Positions 1 through 9,631 are shown, counted from the stretch's first letter. The stretch is DNA of 18,883 bases from Brevundimonas sp. UBA7534 (GCF_002479325.1 NZ_DLMO01000133.1:1-18883), one strand, 5' to 3'. A program made the numbers and translations. The notes: generated from the sequence alone by a model not told the origin.

Positions 1-841
<841 letters not shown>

Positions 842-845
<4 letters not shown>

Positions 846-2194
846 AGGGGTCCTCGGTCGTCCGACGCCCCATCCCGGGCCGTCGGTCTGAATGTCATGT
901 CCGTGAAAATAGGTCGTTCCACGGCGTTACGCCATCGGGCGCGGGTCAGATCGTCTTCGTGCGTCGTTTGGTCCAGCGCAAGGGCGAGCCGTTCCGGGAC
1001 GAGATCGCGCCTTGCGACGGCCGAATCTGCAAGAACCGGCCCGGTTCCGTCGTCCCGCATCAGGACCGGACAGGCGCCGCGCGCCGCCGCCGGAAGACGG
1101 GCGATCCGCGCCCGGTCGATCTCCGACAGCGCCGCCAGGCGCCCCGACGCCGCCTCCACCCGCCAACCCGGTCGGTCGGCGAGGAAGGCGTAGCGGCCGT
1201 CCCAGACCGCCTCGCGACCGGGCAGGAGCCGGACCGGCGCTACAGGACGCCGCCTCAGTTCGCCCGCCTCACGCATCAGTCGGACGCGGTCGCCCCGCGG
1301 CGCCTCGATACGGGTCCCCGCCAGGGTCGCGGCGACGGCCTCGCCCGCGCGCAGTCGATCCAGAAGGGCGGCCAGCCGTTCGCCACGAGGCGGCGTCGCC
1401 CCGCCGCCGAGCGAAACCACGGCCGCCGCCAGCGCATGGCCGCCCACGTCGCGATCCAGCGCCAGGACGCCCTCGGTCTCCCATCGGATAGGGCCTGGAG
1501 CAGGGACGCGGGCACGGTCGCCGGCTTCGGCGACACTCCCCCCGCCGGCCAAGGCCAGGCGGGCGCGGCTGCGTCCGAAACGGGGATCGCTGTTGGCGGG
1601 ATCCTCGATCCAGCGTGCGCCATTTGCGGCCAGCCAGGCCCGCAATTCGCCACGCCGCTCGGTCAGCAGCGGTCGCATCAGCATCAGGCCCCGCCCCTCG
1701 GGCCAGACGGGCGAGGGCGACCATTCGCGCAGACGCCCCAGCGTCGCGCCCCGCTCGCGCATCCAGTCGGCCTCGGCGATGTCGTCGGCGGTGTGGCCGG
1801 TCAGCACGACACGCGCCCCCGCCTCGCGCGCCGCGTCCGCGATCAGGCGATGACGCGCCGTGCGCGCCGCCGCCGTCAGGCCCTTGGCGGGCTTGGGACC
1901 GTCCCACGCCAGGCCGCGCCAGTCGGCCCCGGCGGCGCGGGCGGCCTCGGCCGCGAACCGGCTCCAGGCCGCGCTTTCGGGTTGAAGGCGATGATCGACC
2001 GTCAGGGCCAGCAGCGGTCGTCCTCGCGCCGTGGCCCAGCGCGCCGCCGTCAGCACCAGGGCCAGGGAATCCCCGCCGCCGGACAGGGCCAGGGCGACAG
2101 GCGCGGGGTCGTCGTGCGAAAGCCGCCGGTCCAGCCGCCCGGCCACGCGCGCGGCGAAGGCGTCGCCGCCCTCCTCCCGAAAGGTCAGCTGCAA
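842..2194 (-). CDS. tilS: tRNA(Ile)-lysidine synthetase TilS
   Basis: TilS is a cytosolic PP-loop ATPase that converts the wobble cytidine of the CAU-anticodon tRNA-Ile to lysidine, switching it to AUA decoding. The PP-loop SGGGDS is at residues 38-43, the VDH motif at about 66-68, TGHTADD at 132-138, and the conserved WIEDPANSD segment at about 195-203. At 450 residues it is close to E. coli TilS (about 430), with a variable C-terminal substrate-binding half. The start shown is TTG at 2194, which lies inside the end of cpoB (10-base overlap). No ATG is available before the PP-loop, and the next candidate is a GTG at 2146. The Shine-Dalgarno sequence is poor for both, so the start is uncertain although the gene is not. 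The stop overlaps the ftsH start. Confidence 0.94.
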
Positions 2195-3051
2195 CCGGCG
2201 GCGGTTCGCATCTGGCCCGCCCGCGTTTTCAGCGTGGCCGAGGCCGTCTCGGCGTAGCGACGGTTGAACTCGGACAGGGCGGCGCAGCCTTGCGTCTTTC
2301 GATCGGTGGCGATCAGGGCGTCGGCCAGCTTCAGCGTCGTCTCGGCGGCCCAGCCGATCCGGGGCCAGTCCTTCAGGGCGGCGGCGTAATAGGGCACGGC
2401 CCCCGCCTTGTCGTTCGCGCCCACGCGCAGGTCGCCCAGACGGGAGTTGGCCTCGCGCGCCTGGGGCGTGTCGGGCCAGGTCAGGACCAGGATTTCCAGC
2501 GCGCGTTCGCCGCGCGGACGGTCCTGCCCCAGCAGGGTCACCGCCGCCGCCAGGTCGCGCCCGGCGTCGCCTGTCGGCGAATCCGCGACGATGGGCGCGT
2601 TCAGCTCGGCCTGGGTCTCCAGCTTCTGCAGGCGCGTCTCGGCGTCCGTCAGCCGAGACCGCAGGGCGGTGTTGTCGCGCTGGGATTCGTCCAGCTGGAA
2701 GGTCAGCCGTTCATTGTCGGCGTTGATGCGCCGGACCGTCGCCTCGATGTCTGACAGACGCCGGTCCATCAGGTCGACGCGTCCCTGGAGCGCGATCACT
2801 TCCGGATCGGGCTCGACCAGCACGGGCTGGCCGGCGGCGTTCCTCTGGGTCAGGGCGCGTTCCAGCCGCCGGACGTTGCGGTCCAGTTGCTCCAGGCGGC
2901 GGTTGTCCCATTCGGTCCGCTCCATGATGTTGGGCTGGGCCTGCCAGGCGACGGCGCCGCCGGCGGCCAGGGCGCCGGCGATCAGGGACAGGCCGAGCGC
3001 GGCGGCGGACACGGCGCGAAGGCGGCGGGGGCGAGGGAGCTTGAGCGTCAT
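2185..3051 (-). CDS. cpoB: Cell division coordinator CpoB (YbgF), periplasmic TPR protein
   Basis: CpoB is a periplasmic partner of Tol-Pal; in E. coli it links peptidoglycan synthesis to outer-membrane constriction at the septum. The 288-residue product has a basic N-terminus and hydrophobic signal segment (about 11-36), a long heptad-rich coiled-coil region (about 46-150, rich in R/L/D/E) and a C-terminal TPR-like helical domain (about 162-285) with the ALEILVLTWPDTPQA type of repeat seen in YbgF. The usual position directly after pal is interrupted here by a DUF3667 gene and a terminator. The 3' end overlaps tilS. The ATG at 3051 is the natural start because it places the signal peptide at the N-terminus. 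Two cysteines, C256 and C287, lie near the C-terminus. Confidence 0.92.
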   Translation of the reverse strand: MTLKLPRPRRLRAVSAAALGLSLIAGALAAGGAVAWQAQPNIMERTEWDNRRLEQLDRNVRRLERALTQRNAAGQPVLVEPDPEVIALQGRVDLMDRRLSDIEATVRRINADNERLTFQLDESQRDNTALRSRLTDAETRLQKLETQAELNAPIVADSPTGDAGRDLAAAVTLLGQDRPRGERALEILVLTWPDTPQAREANSRLGDLRVGANDKAGAVPYYAAALKDWPRIGWAAETTLKLADALIATDRKTQGCAALSEFNRRYAETASATLKTRAGQMRTAAGCS

Positions 3052-3101
3052 GGCCGCTAGGTTCCACCGATTTGGGGCCGCCGCAAGGCGTCAGGGGCGC
3101 C

Positions 3102-4223
3102 TCAGTGCCCCAGGCCCAGATAGACGATGGCCGTCACGAACAGGGCGACGACGACGGTGCAGAACACCATCAGCAGCAGGGTCCGCCACAGGGCGGAGAA
3201 GACCCTGAGCCCATAGGCGCCCTTCAACTGGGCGAACATGTGCGTCGGCACGGCCAGCATCCCCACGGTGATGACGATCGCGCCCAGCGTCTGGGACAGG
3301 CTGGCCGCCACCACCATGACCATCAGCAGCATGGCCATGAAGGTCAGCGAATACAGGACGAAGACCCCGTGGTCGTACAGGGTGAAGCCCCGCTTCCACA
3401 GGAACAGCAGGGCCACGAACGGGATCGACAGCGGCACCAGCAGAAAGGCGAACTTGTACAGCGTCTGCTGCAGCTTGTAGAGCGCCAGGTCCGGGTTCTG
3501 CAGTTTCTTGACGACGGTGGCGCCCAGGCCGTGTCCCTCGGTCTTGGCCTCATGGCCCGCCGCTTCGGTCTTGTCGGCGTCCCCGGCGGCCATGTCCTTC
3601 AGGCTGGCTTGCCAGCTTCCGGGCCTCAGCCCGTCGGGCCGACCTTCGCGCAGCTCGCGCTCCAACTGGGCCAGCTTGGCCCGCTCACGCGCCACGACCT
3701 GTTCGGCCACCTCCAGGGCCCGCGCCGTGATCGGACCGGGATCGGTCGCATTCTCGGCCTTGAGCTGATCCAGGTTCTTCTGCACCTCGGCGACCGCGAC
3801 CCTCTGGCCCGCGATCTGGTCGGGCAGGATGTCCGCCGGCGCCTTTTGCGGCGCGAAGCTCAGGGCGAAGAACATGACGAACAGGGTGAACAGGAAGATC
3901 GCCAACGGCGACACGTAACGCGTCCGTCGGCCCTGCACCCATTCCCGCGTCAGCCGTCCAGGATTGAAGGCCAGCAAGGGCAGCGTGCGCCAGATGCGGC
4001 CGTCGAAATGCATCACCCCGTGCAGCAGTTCCTCGCCCAGATGCAGCAGTGTGCGGTGCGAATGGGTCGACTGGCCGCAGTTGGAGCAGAAATTGCCGCT
4101 GACCTCGGCGCCGCAATCGCTGCAGACGCCGTGGTGGTCCTCGCCCGCCTTGCCGCTCGGCTTCTCGACCACGCCCGCGACCAGTCCCCCGGTGATGGCG
4201 CCGCCGGCCCCTTCGATATCCAC
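3102..4223 (-). CDS. DUF3667 family zinc-ribbon membrane protein
   Basis: The function is unknown. The 373-residue product has a four-cysteine zinc ribbon near the N-terminus (CSDC at 34-37 and CSNC at 46-49), followed by the segment typical of DUF3667 (RTLPLLAFNPGRL at 79-91 and a GRRTRYVSP-type motif at 98-106). A first membrane helix follows (about 106-123), then a charged, probably coiled stretch (about 135-195) and four more hydrophobic helices in the last 140 residues. The start is GTG at 4223, supported by AGGGGGA eight bases upstream. It sits 31 bases after the end of the pal terminator and 50 bases before cpoB, so it probably heads the DUF3667-cpoB-tilS-ftsH unit. The family call comes from the ribbon plus the following motif; no biochemical role can be given. 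Confidence 0.8.
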   Translation of the reverse strand: MDIEGAGGAITGGLVAGVVEKPSGKAGEDHHGVCSDCGAEVSGNFCSNCGQSTHSHRTLLHLGEELLHGVMHFDGRIWRTLPLLAFNPGRLTREWVQGRRTRYVSPLAIFLFTLFVMFFALSFAPQKAPADILPDQIAGQRVAVAEVQKNLDQLKAENATDPGPITARALEVAEQVVARERAKLAQLERELREGRPDGLRPGSWQASLKDMAAGDADKTEAAGHEAKTEGHGLGATVVKKLQNPDLALYKLQQTLYKFAFLLVPLSIPFVALLFLWKRGFTLYDHGVFVLYSLTFMAMLLMVMVVAASLSQTLGAIVITVGMLAVPTHMFAQLKGAYGLRVFSALWRTLLLMVFCTVVVALFVTAIVYLGLGH

Positions 4224-4270
4224 GCGCCGATCCCCCTGGCTGCACAGGGTCCTACCTAGAGTATGGAGCC

Positions 4271-4308
4271 CACAAAAGAAAAGAGGCGTCGGTCCTGGCC
4301 GACGCCTC
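4271..4308 (-). terminator. Rho-independent terminator after pal
   Basis: A perfect 10-bp GC-rich stem (GAGGCGTCGG with CCGACGCCTC, 4283-4308) has a 6-base loop and, on the minus strand, is followed by a T-rich tract (complement of 4272-4282). It begins 23 bases after the pal stop. On the plus strand no T-run follows the hairpin, so it works for the tol-pal direction only. It would end the tolQRAB-pal transcript ahead of the DUF3667-cpoB unit. Confidence 0.85.
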
Positions 4309-4331
4309 CGTTCAGGTCGTATCCCTCAGTC

Positions 4332-4889
4332 TCAGCGCTGGGCGCCGGAGACCACGGCGGTGTGGGCGTTGCGGTTGCGGGCCCAGGATTCCTCGCTGGA
4401 GCCCTCGGCGATCGGGCGCTCCTTGCCGAAGCTGATGGTGTCGATGCGGCCGGCGGGCACGCCGCGATTGATCAGATAGGTCCGCACCGCCTCGGCGCGG
4501 CGCGCGCCGAGGGCCAGGTTGTATTCGCGCGTGCCGCGTTCGTCGGCGTTGCCCTCGATGCGGACGGTGACCGCCGGATAGCGCATCAGCCACTGGGCCT
4601 GGGCGTCCAGGCGCGGCATGGCCTCGGGCCGCACGTCATAGCTGTCCAGGTCGAAATAGATGCGGTCGCCGACGTTGACGACGAAGTCCTGCTCCGAACC
4701 GGGGATGGCCGAACCCACCTGGCCGCCGGTCACCGGGCCGGTCGGGGCGGTCGGATAGGCGGGGCCGGTCGGAACCTCGGTCTCGGGGCCGGTCGGCACC
4801 GCGCCCTCGACCGGGCGACGGGTGCAGGCGGCCATGGCGGCGACGGCGCAGCCCACCAGGGCCAGGGTCATCAGTTTGGAGGATTTCAT
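4332..4889 (-). CDS. pal: Peptidoglycan-associated lipoprotein Pal
   Basis: Pal is an outer-membrane lipoprotein that binds peptidoglycan and TolB and tethers the outer membrane during constriction. The 185-residue product has a short lipoprotein signal with two possible acylated cysteines, C14 (LVGC) and C22 (MAAC); C22 leaves a more usual signal length. A linker with three PTGP repeats (about 32-52) comes next, then an OmpA-like domain (about 70-182) containing NADERGT (114-120). D116 and R131 have the 15-residue spacing expected of the residues that bind diaminopimelate. The ATG at 4889 has AGGAG eight bases upstream. It is the last gene of the tol operon and is followed by a terminator; a 146-base gap separates it from tolB. 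The linker DNA (4735-4796) is a degenerate direct repeat of a GGGCCGGTCGG core. Confidence 0.97.
   Translation of the reverse strand: MKSSKLMTLALVGCAVAAMAACTRRPVEGAVPTGPETEVPTGPAYPTAPTGPVTGGQVGSAIPGSEQDFVVNVGDRIYFDLDSYDVRPEAMPRLDAQAQWLMRYPAVTVRIEGNADERGTREYNLALGARRAEAVRTYLINRGVPAGRIDTISFGKERPIAEGSSEESWARNRNAHTAVVSGAQR
4735..4796. repeat. Degenerate direct repeats coding the PTGP linker of Pal
   Basis: The 11-base core GGGCCGGTCGG occurs three times at 4735-4745, 4762-4772 and 4786-4796, spaced 27 and 24 bases apart. The copies encode the PTGP motifs of the flexible linker between the lipid anchor and the OmpA-like domain. In-frame gain or loss of units would change linker length without breaking the gene. 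Confidence 0.6.
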
Positions 4890-5035
4890 CGGGTCGTCTC
4901 CTGGGGTTCTGTTCTGAGGACGGCGGCCTCAAGCGTGGCCGTAAGTCTTGCGCCGGGCGCTTTTGGGGCGCCAGTCGCGATAACGCAGTGTTGAGCCGAA
5001 AGGCTCCGCTTGCGGGCGAACGGCGTGCGGCGAGA

Positions 5036-6409
5036 TCAGGACGGACAGCTGTCCGGCCCCTGGCCGATGCCGATGTTGGCCGCCGGCGCGTCCAGCAGGG
5101 GCGACCAGGCCGGGTCCGTGCCGCGCCCGTTGTAGCCCGCCTGGGCCACCACCCGGCCCGACAGGTCCACGGTCCACAGCCGGGTGTCGCCGCCCCGCGT
5201 CTGGCGCGCGAACATCACATACCGGCCGTTGGGCGCCCAACTGGGTCCCTCCTCGAAATAGCTGGACGACAGGATGCGCTCGTTGCCGCCGTTGGCGTCC
5301 ATCACCCCGGTGGAGAAGCGGCCGCCGCCCTGTTTGGTGAAGGCGATCAGGTCGCCGCGCGGGCTCCACGACGGGGCGGTGTAGCTGCCGCCGCCCCGGC
5401 TGATCGGCCGCTGGCCCGACCCGTCGGCGCGCATGACATAGAGGCGCGGCGAGCCCGACCGGTCCGAGTTGAACACGATCATCGATCCGTCCGGGCTGAA
5501 CGACGGCGAGGTGTCGATGCCGGGGTCGGACGTCAGGCGCGACAGCTGCCGGCTGCGAAGGTCCATCACATAGATGTCGGTGTTGCCGTTTCGGATGATC
5601 GAAAAGGCGACCTTGTTGCCGTCGTTGGAAAAGCGCGGCGCCAGCACCTGGCCGTCGAACTCGCCCAGCGATTCCCGCCGGCCGGTGGTCAGGTTGTAGA
5701 GGTAGATCCGGCTGTAGTCCTTGCCCAACGCCACATAGGTGACCTCGTCCGGCTGCGAGGCCGAGAAGCGCGGCGACATGATCACCTCGTCGCCCTGGGT
5801 CAGGAACACCGGCTGATAGCCGTCCTGGTCGACGATGGTCAGGCGGTTCTTGCGATTCAGCGCATCGCCCTCTTCGGACACGAAGATGACCCGCGTGTCG
5901 AAGAAGCCGGGTTCGCCGGTCATGCGCTGATAGATCATGTCCGATATCTTGTGCGCGATGCGACGGTACTGTTCCGGCGTGGCGGTGAACTGGTAGCTGA
6001 CCAGCTGGCACTGGCGATAGGGATCATAGAGCCGGAAACCCACGTCCAGCCTGTTGTCGGCCCGTGTCGTGACGCCGCCGTACAGCACCGCCTGGGCGCC
6101 GATGCTGGTCCATTGCGGAAAGTTCGGCGCATTGGCCAGCGTCAAGCCCGTCTCGATGAAACCGGCCGGGTTCATGGGCTCGAAGAAGCCCGAGCGGCGC
6201 AGATTGCCGCTGACCACGTCGGAGATGTCGCGCCCCCGATCCCCCGTGAAGGGCACGATGGCGATCTGGAAGGGGCGGAGCACGCCGTCATCGACCACGA
6301 CATCCTGCGTCCGGCCCGGCGCGACGGCCTGGGCGTGCACCGGGCTCTGCAGGCCCTGCGCGACCAGCAGGGCCGTTGCGGCGGCGGCGGCGACGAGATT
6401 CCAACGCAT
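5036..6409 (-). CDS. tolB: Tol-Pal system beta-propeller protein TolB
   Basis: TolB is a periplasmic protein that binds Pal and is displaced through TolA during constriction. The start chosen is the ATG at 6409, because GGAG sits six bases upstream and it gives a clean Sec signal peptide (MRWNLVAAAAATALL..., likely cleavage SPVHA/Q near residue 26). An upstream in-frame ATG at 6484 has no Shine-Dalgarno sequence and would bury the signal. The 457-residue product has the TolB N-terminal domain (about 45-175), then a six-bladed propeller seen as repeated PD40 blocks such as APRFSNDGNKVAF, SPSFSPDGSMIVF, APSWSPRGDLIAF and GPSWAPNGRYVMF. It lies between tolA, 113 bases upstream, and pal. Length and layout match the family. 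Confidence 0.97.
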   Translation of the reverse strand: MRWNLVAAAAATALLVAQGLQSPVHAQAVAPGRTQDVVVDDGVLRPFQIAIVPFTGDRGRDISDVVSGNLRRSGFFEPMNPAGFIETGLTLANAPNFPQWTSIGAQAVLYGGVTTRADNRLDVGFRLYDPYRQCQLVSYQFTATPEQYRRIAHKISDMIYQRMTGEPGFFDTRVIFVSEEGDALNRKNRLTIVDQDGYQPVFLTQGDEVIMSPRFSASQPDEVTYVALGKDYSRIYLYNLTTGRRESLGEFDGQVLAPRFSNDGNKVAFSIIRNGNTDIYVMDLRSRQLSRLTSDPGIDTSPSFSPDGSMIVFNSDRSGSPRLYVMRADGSGQRPISRGGGSYTAPSWSPRGDLIAFTKQGGGRFSTGVMDANGGNERILSSSYFEEGPSWAPNGRYVMFARQTRGGDTRLWTVDLSGRVVAQAGYNGRGTDPAWSPLLDAPAANIGIGQGPDSCPS

Positions 6410-6522
6410 GATTTGCTCCAGAGGTTCGGGCGGGTGGCGGTCGTTATCGGCGGACAGTTGGCGGATCGCCAGCTTCACGGTCATTGGGGCGACATTCGGT
6501 CCGGGTCATACGGTTGGGCGGG

Positions 6523-7356
6523 TCAGCGGTTTCCACATTTCCGCGCGGTCTCGAACCGGAACGGCACCTCCTGGGCCTGGAAGCCGCTGGGGACATTGAA
6601 GGGCGCCGCCGCCCGCACCGCCCTCAGCATGGCGTCGGCCGCCGCCCGCCAGGACGGATCGTTGCGGGGCTGCTCCAGGCGGGGCGAGCCCACGATCTGC
6701 CCGTCGGCGGTCAGCCGCACCGTGACGCGGATGGTCAGGGCGTCCATGCCCGGCAGGTCGCAGTTCAGGTTCCAGTGCGGATTGACCTGACCGGCCAAGG
6801 CGGCGAGCTGCGGCCCGGACGCCTGGGGCGCCGATCCCGCGCCCTGTTGACCGGTCGCCGGCCGGCCGCGGTTGTTGTTCGGCCGCGTCGGGCCGGCCAG
6901 GGCGTCCAGGTCCAGGCTGGGCTCCTCGCGCCTGGGCGCCGGACGCGCGGGCGTCGGATCGGGACGCGGCGGCGTGGGGCGCGCCTTTTCCGGCGGCGTC
7001 GGTTGCGGCGGCGTCGGTCGGGGCGGCGTGGGGCGGGGCGGGGTCGGCGTCGGGCGTGGGGCCGGACGCGGTTGCGGCGTCGGCGCGGGCGGCGGGGGGG
7101 TCGGTTCCGGAGCGGGCGGCGTCGGTTCTTCCGGGGCGCTGACCGGCGCGGTCGCCGCATCGTCGGGCGACGGTTCCGGCTGCGGATTGTCGGCCGGCGC
7201 GGCGGCGATCTGGACGTCGGACACGATCGAGACCGGAACCGAATTCACCAGCGGCTTGGGTTCGTCGCGCTCGCGCGGCCACGACACGAAGGCGAGCGCG
7301 ACCACCCCGGCGTGCAGGGCGATGGAGCCGAGGATCGCGGGGCTCGGACGGCGCAA
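6523..7356 (-). CDS. tolA: TolA/TonB-like inner-membrane linker protein of the Tol-Pal system
   Basis: TolA couples the TolQR motor to TolB and Pal across the periplasm. The 277-residue product has one membrane helix (about 9-25, with the S..LH pattern typical of TolA and TonB), an extreme proline-rich stretch (about 58-142) built of PTPP, PRPTPP and related units, and a C-terminal TonB/TolA-like domain (about 184-275, GQVNPHWNL then VTVRLTADGQIVGSPRL). Two cysteines, C199 and C274, may form a disulfide. It is shorter than E. coli TolA (421 residues), and the middle is proline-rich instead of the long alanine/lysine helix of enterobacteria. The TTG start at 7356 is supported by GGAGG six bases upstream (7363-7367), inside the tolR end. 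Position in the operon makes tolA the right name. Confidence 0.92.
   Translation of the reverse strand: MRRPSPAILGSIALHAGVVALAFVSWPRERDEPKPLVNSVPVSIVSDVQIAAAPADNPQPEPSPDDAATAPVSAPEEPTPPAPEPTPPPPAPTPQPRPAPRPTPTPPRPTPPRPTPPQPTPPEKARPTPPRPDPTPARPAPRREEPSLDLDALAGPTRPNNNRGRPATGQQGAGSAPQASGPQLAALAGQVNPHWNLNCDLPGMDALTIRVTVRLTADGQIVGSPRLEQPRNDPSWRAAADAMLRAVRAAAPFNVPSGFQAQEVPFRFETARKCGNR
6955..7125. repeat. Low-complexity GC repeats coding the proline-rich domain of TolA
   Basis: Imperfect tandem units of the GGCGGCGTCGGT / GGCGTGGGGCGG kind run through this stretch and encode repeated PTPP / PRPTPP units in TolA. Such repeats are prone to slippage, so domain length may differ between strains. The same stretch opens long glycine-rich reading frames on the plus strand that are coding shadows. 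Confidence 0.6.
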
Positions 7357-7358
7357 GG

Positions 7359-7829
7359 TCAGCCTCCGGCCGCCGCCGTATTGGGCGCCGTGTCGGTGAT
7401 CAGGTTCAGCTTGGTGAAGCCCGAGGCGCTCAGCCGCGCCATCACCCGCGCCACCGCCTGATAGGGCGCCCGGCCGTCGGCGCGCACGAAGACCGGCCGC
7501 TGCGTCGCCTGTTCGGATCCGCCCGCCTCGGTCAGCAGCCGCACGGCCAGGTCGTCGAACGACGTCTCGCCCTCGCCGATGAAGATCGCCCCCTGCTGGT
7601 CGACCGAGACCGTCAGCGGCTCGTTGTCCGTCTCGACCGCGCTGGCGTCCGTCTGCGGCAGTTCCAGCGGCACGCCCACGGTCAGCAGCGGCGCCGAGAT
7701 CATGAAGATGATCAGCAGCACCAGCATCACGTCCACCAGCGGCGTGACGTTGATCTCGGTCAGGGGCCCCTTGCGCCCCCGCCGGCCGCGACGACCCTGC
7801 CGCGCCGCGCCGCCTCCGCCCAGGGCCAT
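7359..7829 (-). CDS. tolR: Tol-Pal system protein TolR
   Basis: TolR is the ExbD-like subunit of the proton-driven TolQR motor in the inner membrane. The 156-residue product has a basic cytoplasmic tail (1-23), then EINVTPLVDVMLVLLIIFM (25-43). This covers the start of the single membrane helix (about 31-53) and the conserved aspartate D33, equivalent to the proton-carrying Asp of ExbD and TolR. A periplasmic domain (about 70-145) follows with VFVRADGRAPY and a KLNLITD end. The ATG at 7829 comes one base after the tolQ stop, and the 3' end carries the tolA ribosome-binding site, so tolQ, tolR and tolA are tightly coupled. Length and motifs are normal for the family. Confidence 0.97.
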   Translation of the reverse strand: MALGGGGAARQGRRGRRGRKGPLTEINVTPLVDVMLVLLIIFMISAPLLTVGVPLELPQTDASAVETDNEPLTVSVDQQGAIFIGEGETSFDDLAVRLLTEAGGSEQATQRPVFVRADGRAPYQAVARVMARLSASGFTKLNLITDTAPNTAAAGG

Positions 7830-7830
7830 G

Positions 7831-8583
<753 letters not shown>

Positions 8584-8715
8584 TCAGGCGCTCCGGCAGG
8601 AATCGGGATCAGTCGCGCCCTATCGAGCGAGCAGGCGTGACCTTTGTGTGGCGGGGTCTAGTCGCACCGGCCGGCCCCGTCATCTGACAGGGGCGTCATC
8701 ACGGTTAAGGAAAGC

Positions 8716-9144
8716 TTACTCGGCCGCGCGGGGACGGTCGGGGTCGACCGCGACGGACACCGGGGCGCCGACGCTGATGATCACGCCCTCGTGGCCTTCC
8801 TTGGCGATGGAATAGGTGGCGGCGTCCTTCAGCAGTTGTTCCTCGCACTGTCGGTCGCCCGCCCGGTCCAGAGCGGCGCAACCGCGCTTGGCCGCGTCGG
8901 TCCAGCCCAGCACGCGACGGGTCGCCGCTTCGGCGCGCTTGATGGCGGCCTCGTCCTCGGCCGCCGCCTGCGCGATCAGGGCCTGACGCGCGCCTTGCTG
9001 GTATTGCAGCTCGGCCTGGCCCGCCATCTTGCGTTCCCACACCTTGTAGTGCGGGCACCCGACAAGGCCCCCGCCGAGCAGAAGCAGGCCAAGCACGAAC
9101 ACCGTGAGGGTGAAGGTCACGACCTGGCGATCCGATTGCGTCAT
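8716..9144 (-). CDS. Hypothetical lipoprotein-like or membrane-anchored helical protein
   Basis: I do not recognise a named family. The 142-residue product starts with a short polar segment and a hydrophobic run (about 9-29) ending in LVGC, a good lipobox with cysteine at 30; it could equally be an uncleaved membrane anchor. After PHYKVWERKMAGQAEL comes an alanine-, glutamine- and glutamate-rich helical stretch (about 40-80), then a small region with two cysteines (C89, C100) and a strand-rich C-terminus. The pattern of anchor, VWxxxxxGQAEL and an A/E/Q helix resembles small anchored proteins also seen in phage-like contexts, but that is only an impression. The ATG at 9144 has GGAGAG upstream. 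It lies 25 bases after ybgC and ahead of tolQ on the same strand. Confidence 0.75.
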   Translation of the reverse strand: MTQSDRQVVTFTLTVFVLGLLLLGGGLVGCPHYKVWERKMAGQAELQYQQGARQALIAQAAAEDEAAIKRAEAATRRVLGWTDAAKRGCAALDRAGDRQCEEQLLKDAATYSIAKEGHEGVIISVGAPVSVAVDPDRPRAAE

Positions 9145-9169
9145 GGCGTCTCTCCGCGTTTGTCTGTGC

Positions 9170-9631
9170 CTAGCCCGCGGCCTGTTCGCCCGCCAGCCAC
9201 GGCGTGACCTTTTCCACCAGCGCCCGCGTCGGGCGCCGCGGACGGCCGTCCAGGTGAATGCAGACGGCGACCACCTCGGCGCGACACAGCACTTCGCCGG
9301 CCCGCTCCACCGTCTGTCGGATGATCAGCCGCACCCCCTTCACCGATTCATAGACGGTGCGCACCACCAGGGCGTCATCTATGCGGGCGGGCTTCAGATA
9401 TTTGATGTTGAGCTGCGAAACCACGAAGGCCAGCGGCTCGTCCTCGGCCAGCAGATCGGCGTGGCCGACGCCGATGGCGCGCAGGAAGTCCGACCGTCCG
9501 CGCTCGAAATAGCGGACGTAGTTGGCGTGATAGACCAGGCCGGTGAAATCGGTGTCCTCGTAATAGACGCGAACCGGCAGCAGGTGGTCACGCCCGTCGA
9601 AGCGGCCGGCGGTGGGAAGATCGTCGCTCAT
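9170..9631 (-). CDS. ybgC: Acyl-CoA thioesterase YbgC, Tol-Pal-associated hotdog protein
   Basis: YbgC is a cytosolic 4-hydroxybenzoyl-CoA thioesterase-type hotdog enzyme that hydrolyses acyl-CoA or acyl-ACP and is typically the first gene of the tol-pal cluster. The 153-residue product has the signature VYYEDTDFTGLVYHANYVRY (22-41), with the catalytic-type Asp in DTD at 26-28, then the helix ending in the RSDFLR motif. The ATG at 9631 lies 9 bases after the stop of the upstream small gene and has no strong Shine-Dalgarno sequence, so translation is probably coupled. A lipoprotein-like gene separates it from tolQ, where many species have ybgC and tolQ adjacent. Length fits the family. Confidence 0.95.
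   Translation of the reverse strand: MSDDLPTAGRFDGRDHLLPVRVYYEDTDFTGLVYHANYVRYFERGRSDFLRAIGVGHADLLAEDEPLAFVVSQLNIKYLKPARIDDALVVRTVYESVKGVRLIIRQTVERAGEVLCRAEVVAVCIHLDGRPRRPTRALVEKVTPWLAGEQAAG

Noticed and set aside
4890..5035. Small hairpins in the tolB-pal gap
   Set aside because: The 5-bp stems (for example GAGCC/GGCTC) have no T-run and are of a size expected by chance in GC-rich DNA.
6410..6484. Earlier ATG for TolB at 6484
   Set aside because: It lacks a Shine-Dalgarno sequence and would put 25 polar residues ahead of the signal peptide; the ATG at 6409 is better on both counts.
4988..6790. 600-residue plus-strand open frame opposite tolB
   Set aside because: It is antisense to a strongly supported tolB, has biased A/G/R/V/H composition and no recognisable motif. 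It reflects the lack of stops in the complement of GC-rich codons.
6872..7399. Glycine-rich plus-strand frame resembling a repetitive surface protein
   Set aside because: It is the exact complement of the proline-rich tolA repeats; proline codons read as glycine codons on the other strand.
8584..8715. Promoter or terminator upstream of tolQ (imperfect hairpin near 8675-8692 and a TTAACCG half-site near 8705)
   Set aside because: The hairpin has a bulge and no T-run, the TTAA element has no second half at seven bases, and no convincing -35/-10 pair was found. A promoter is likely but cannot be placed.
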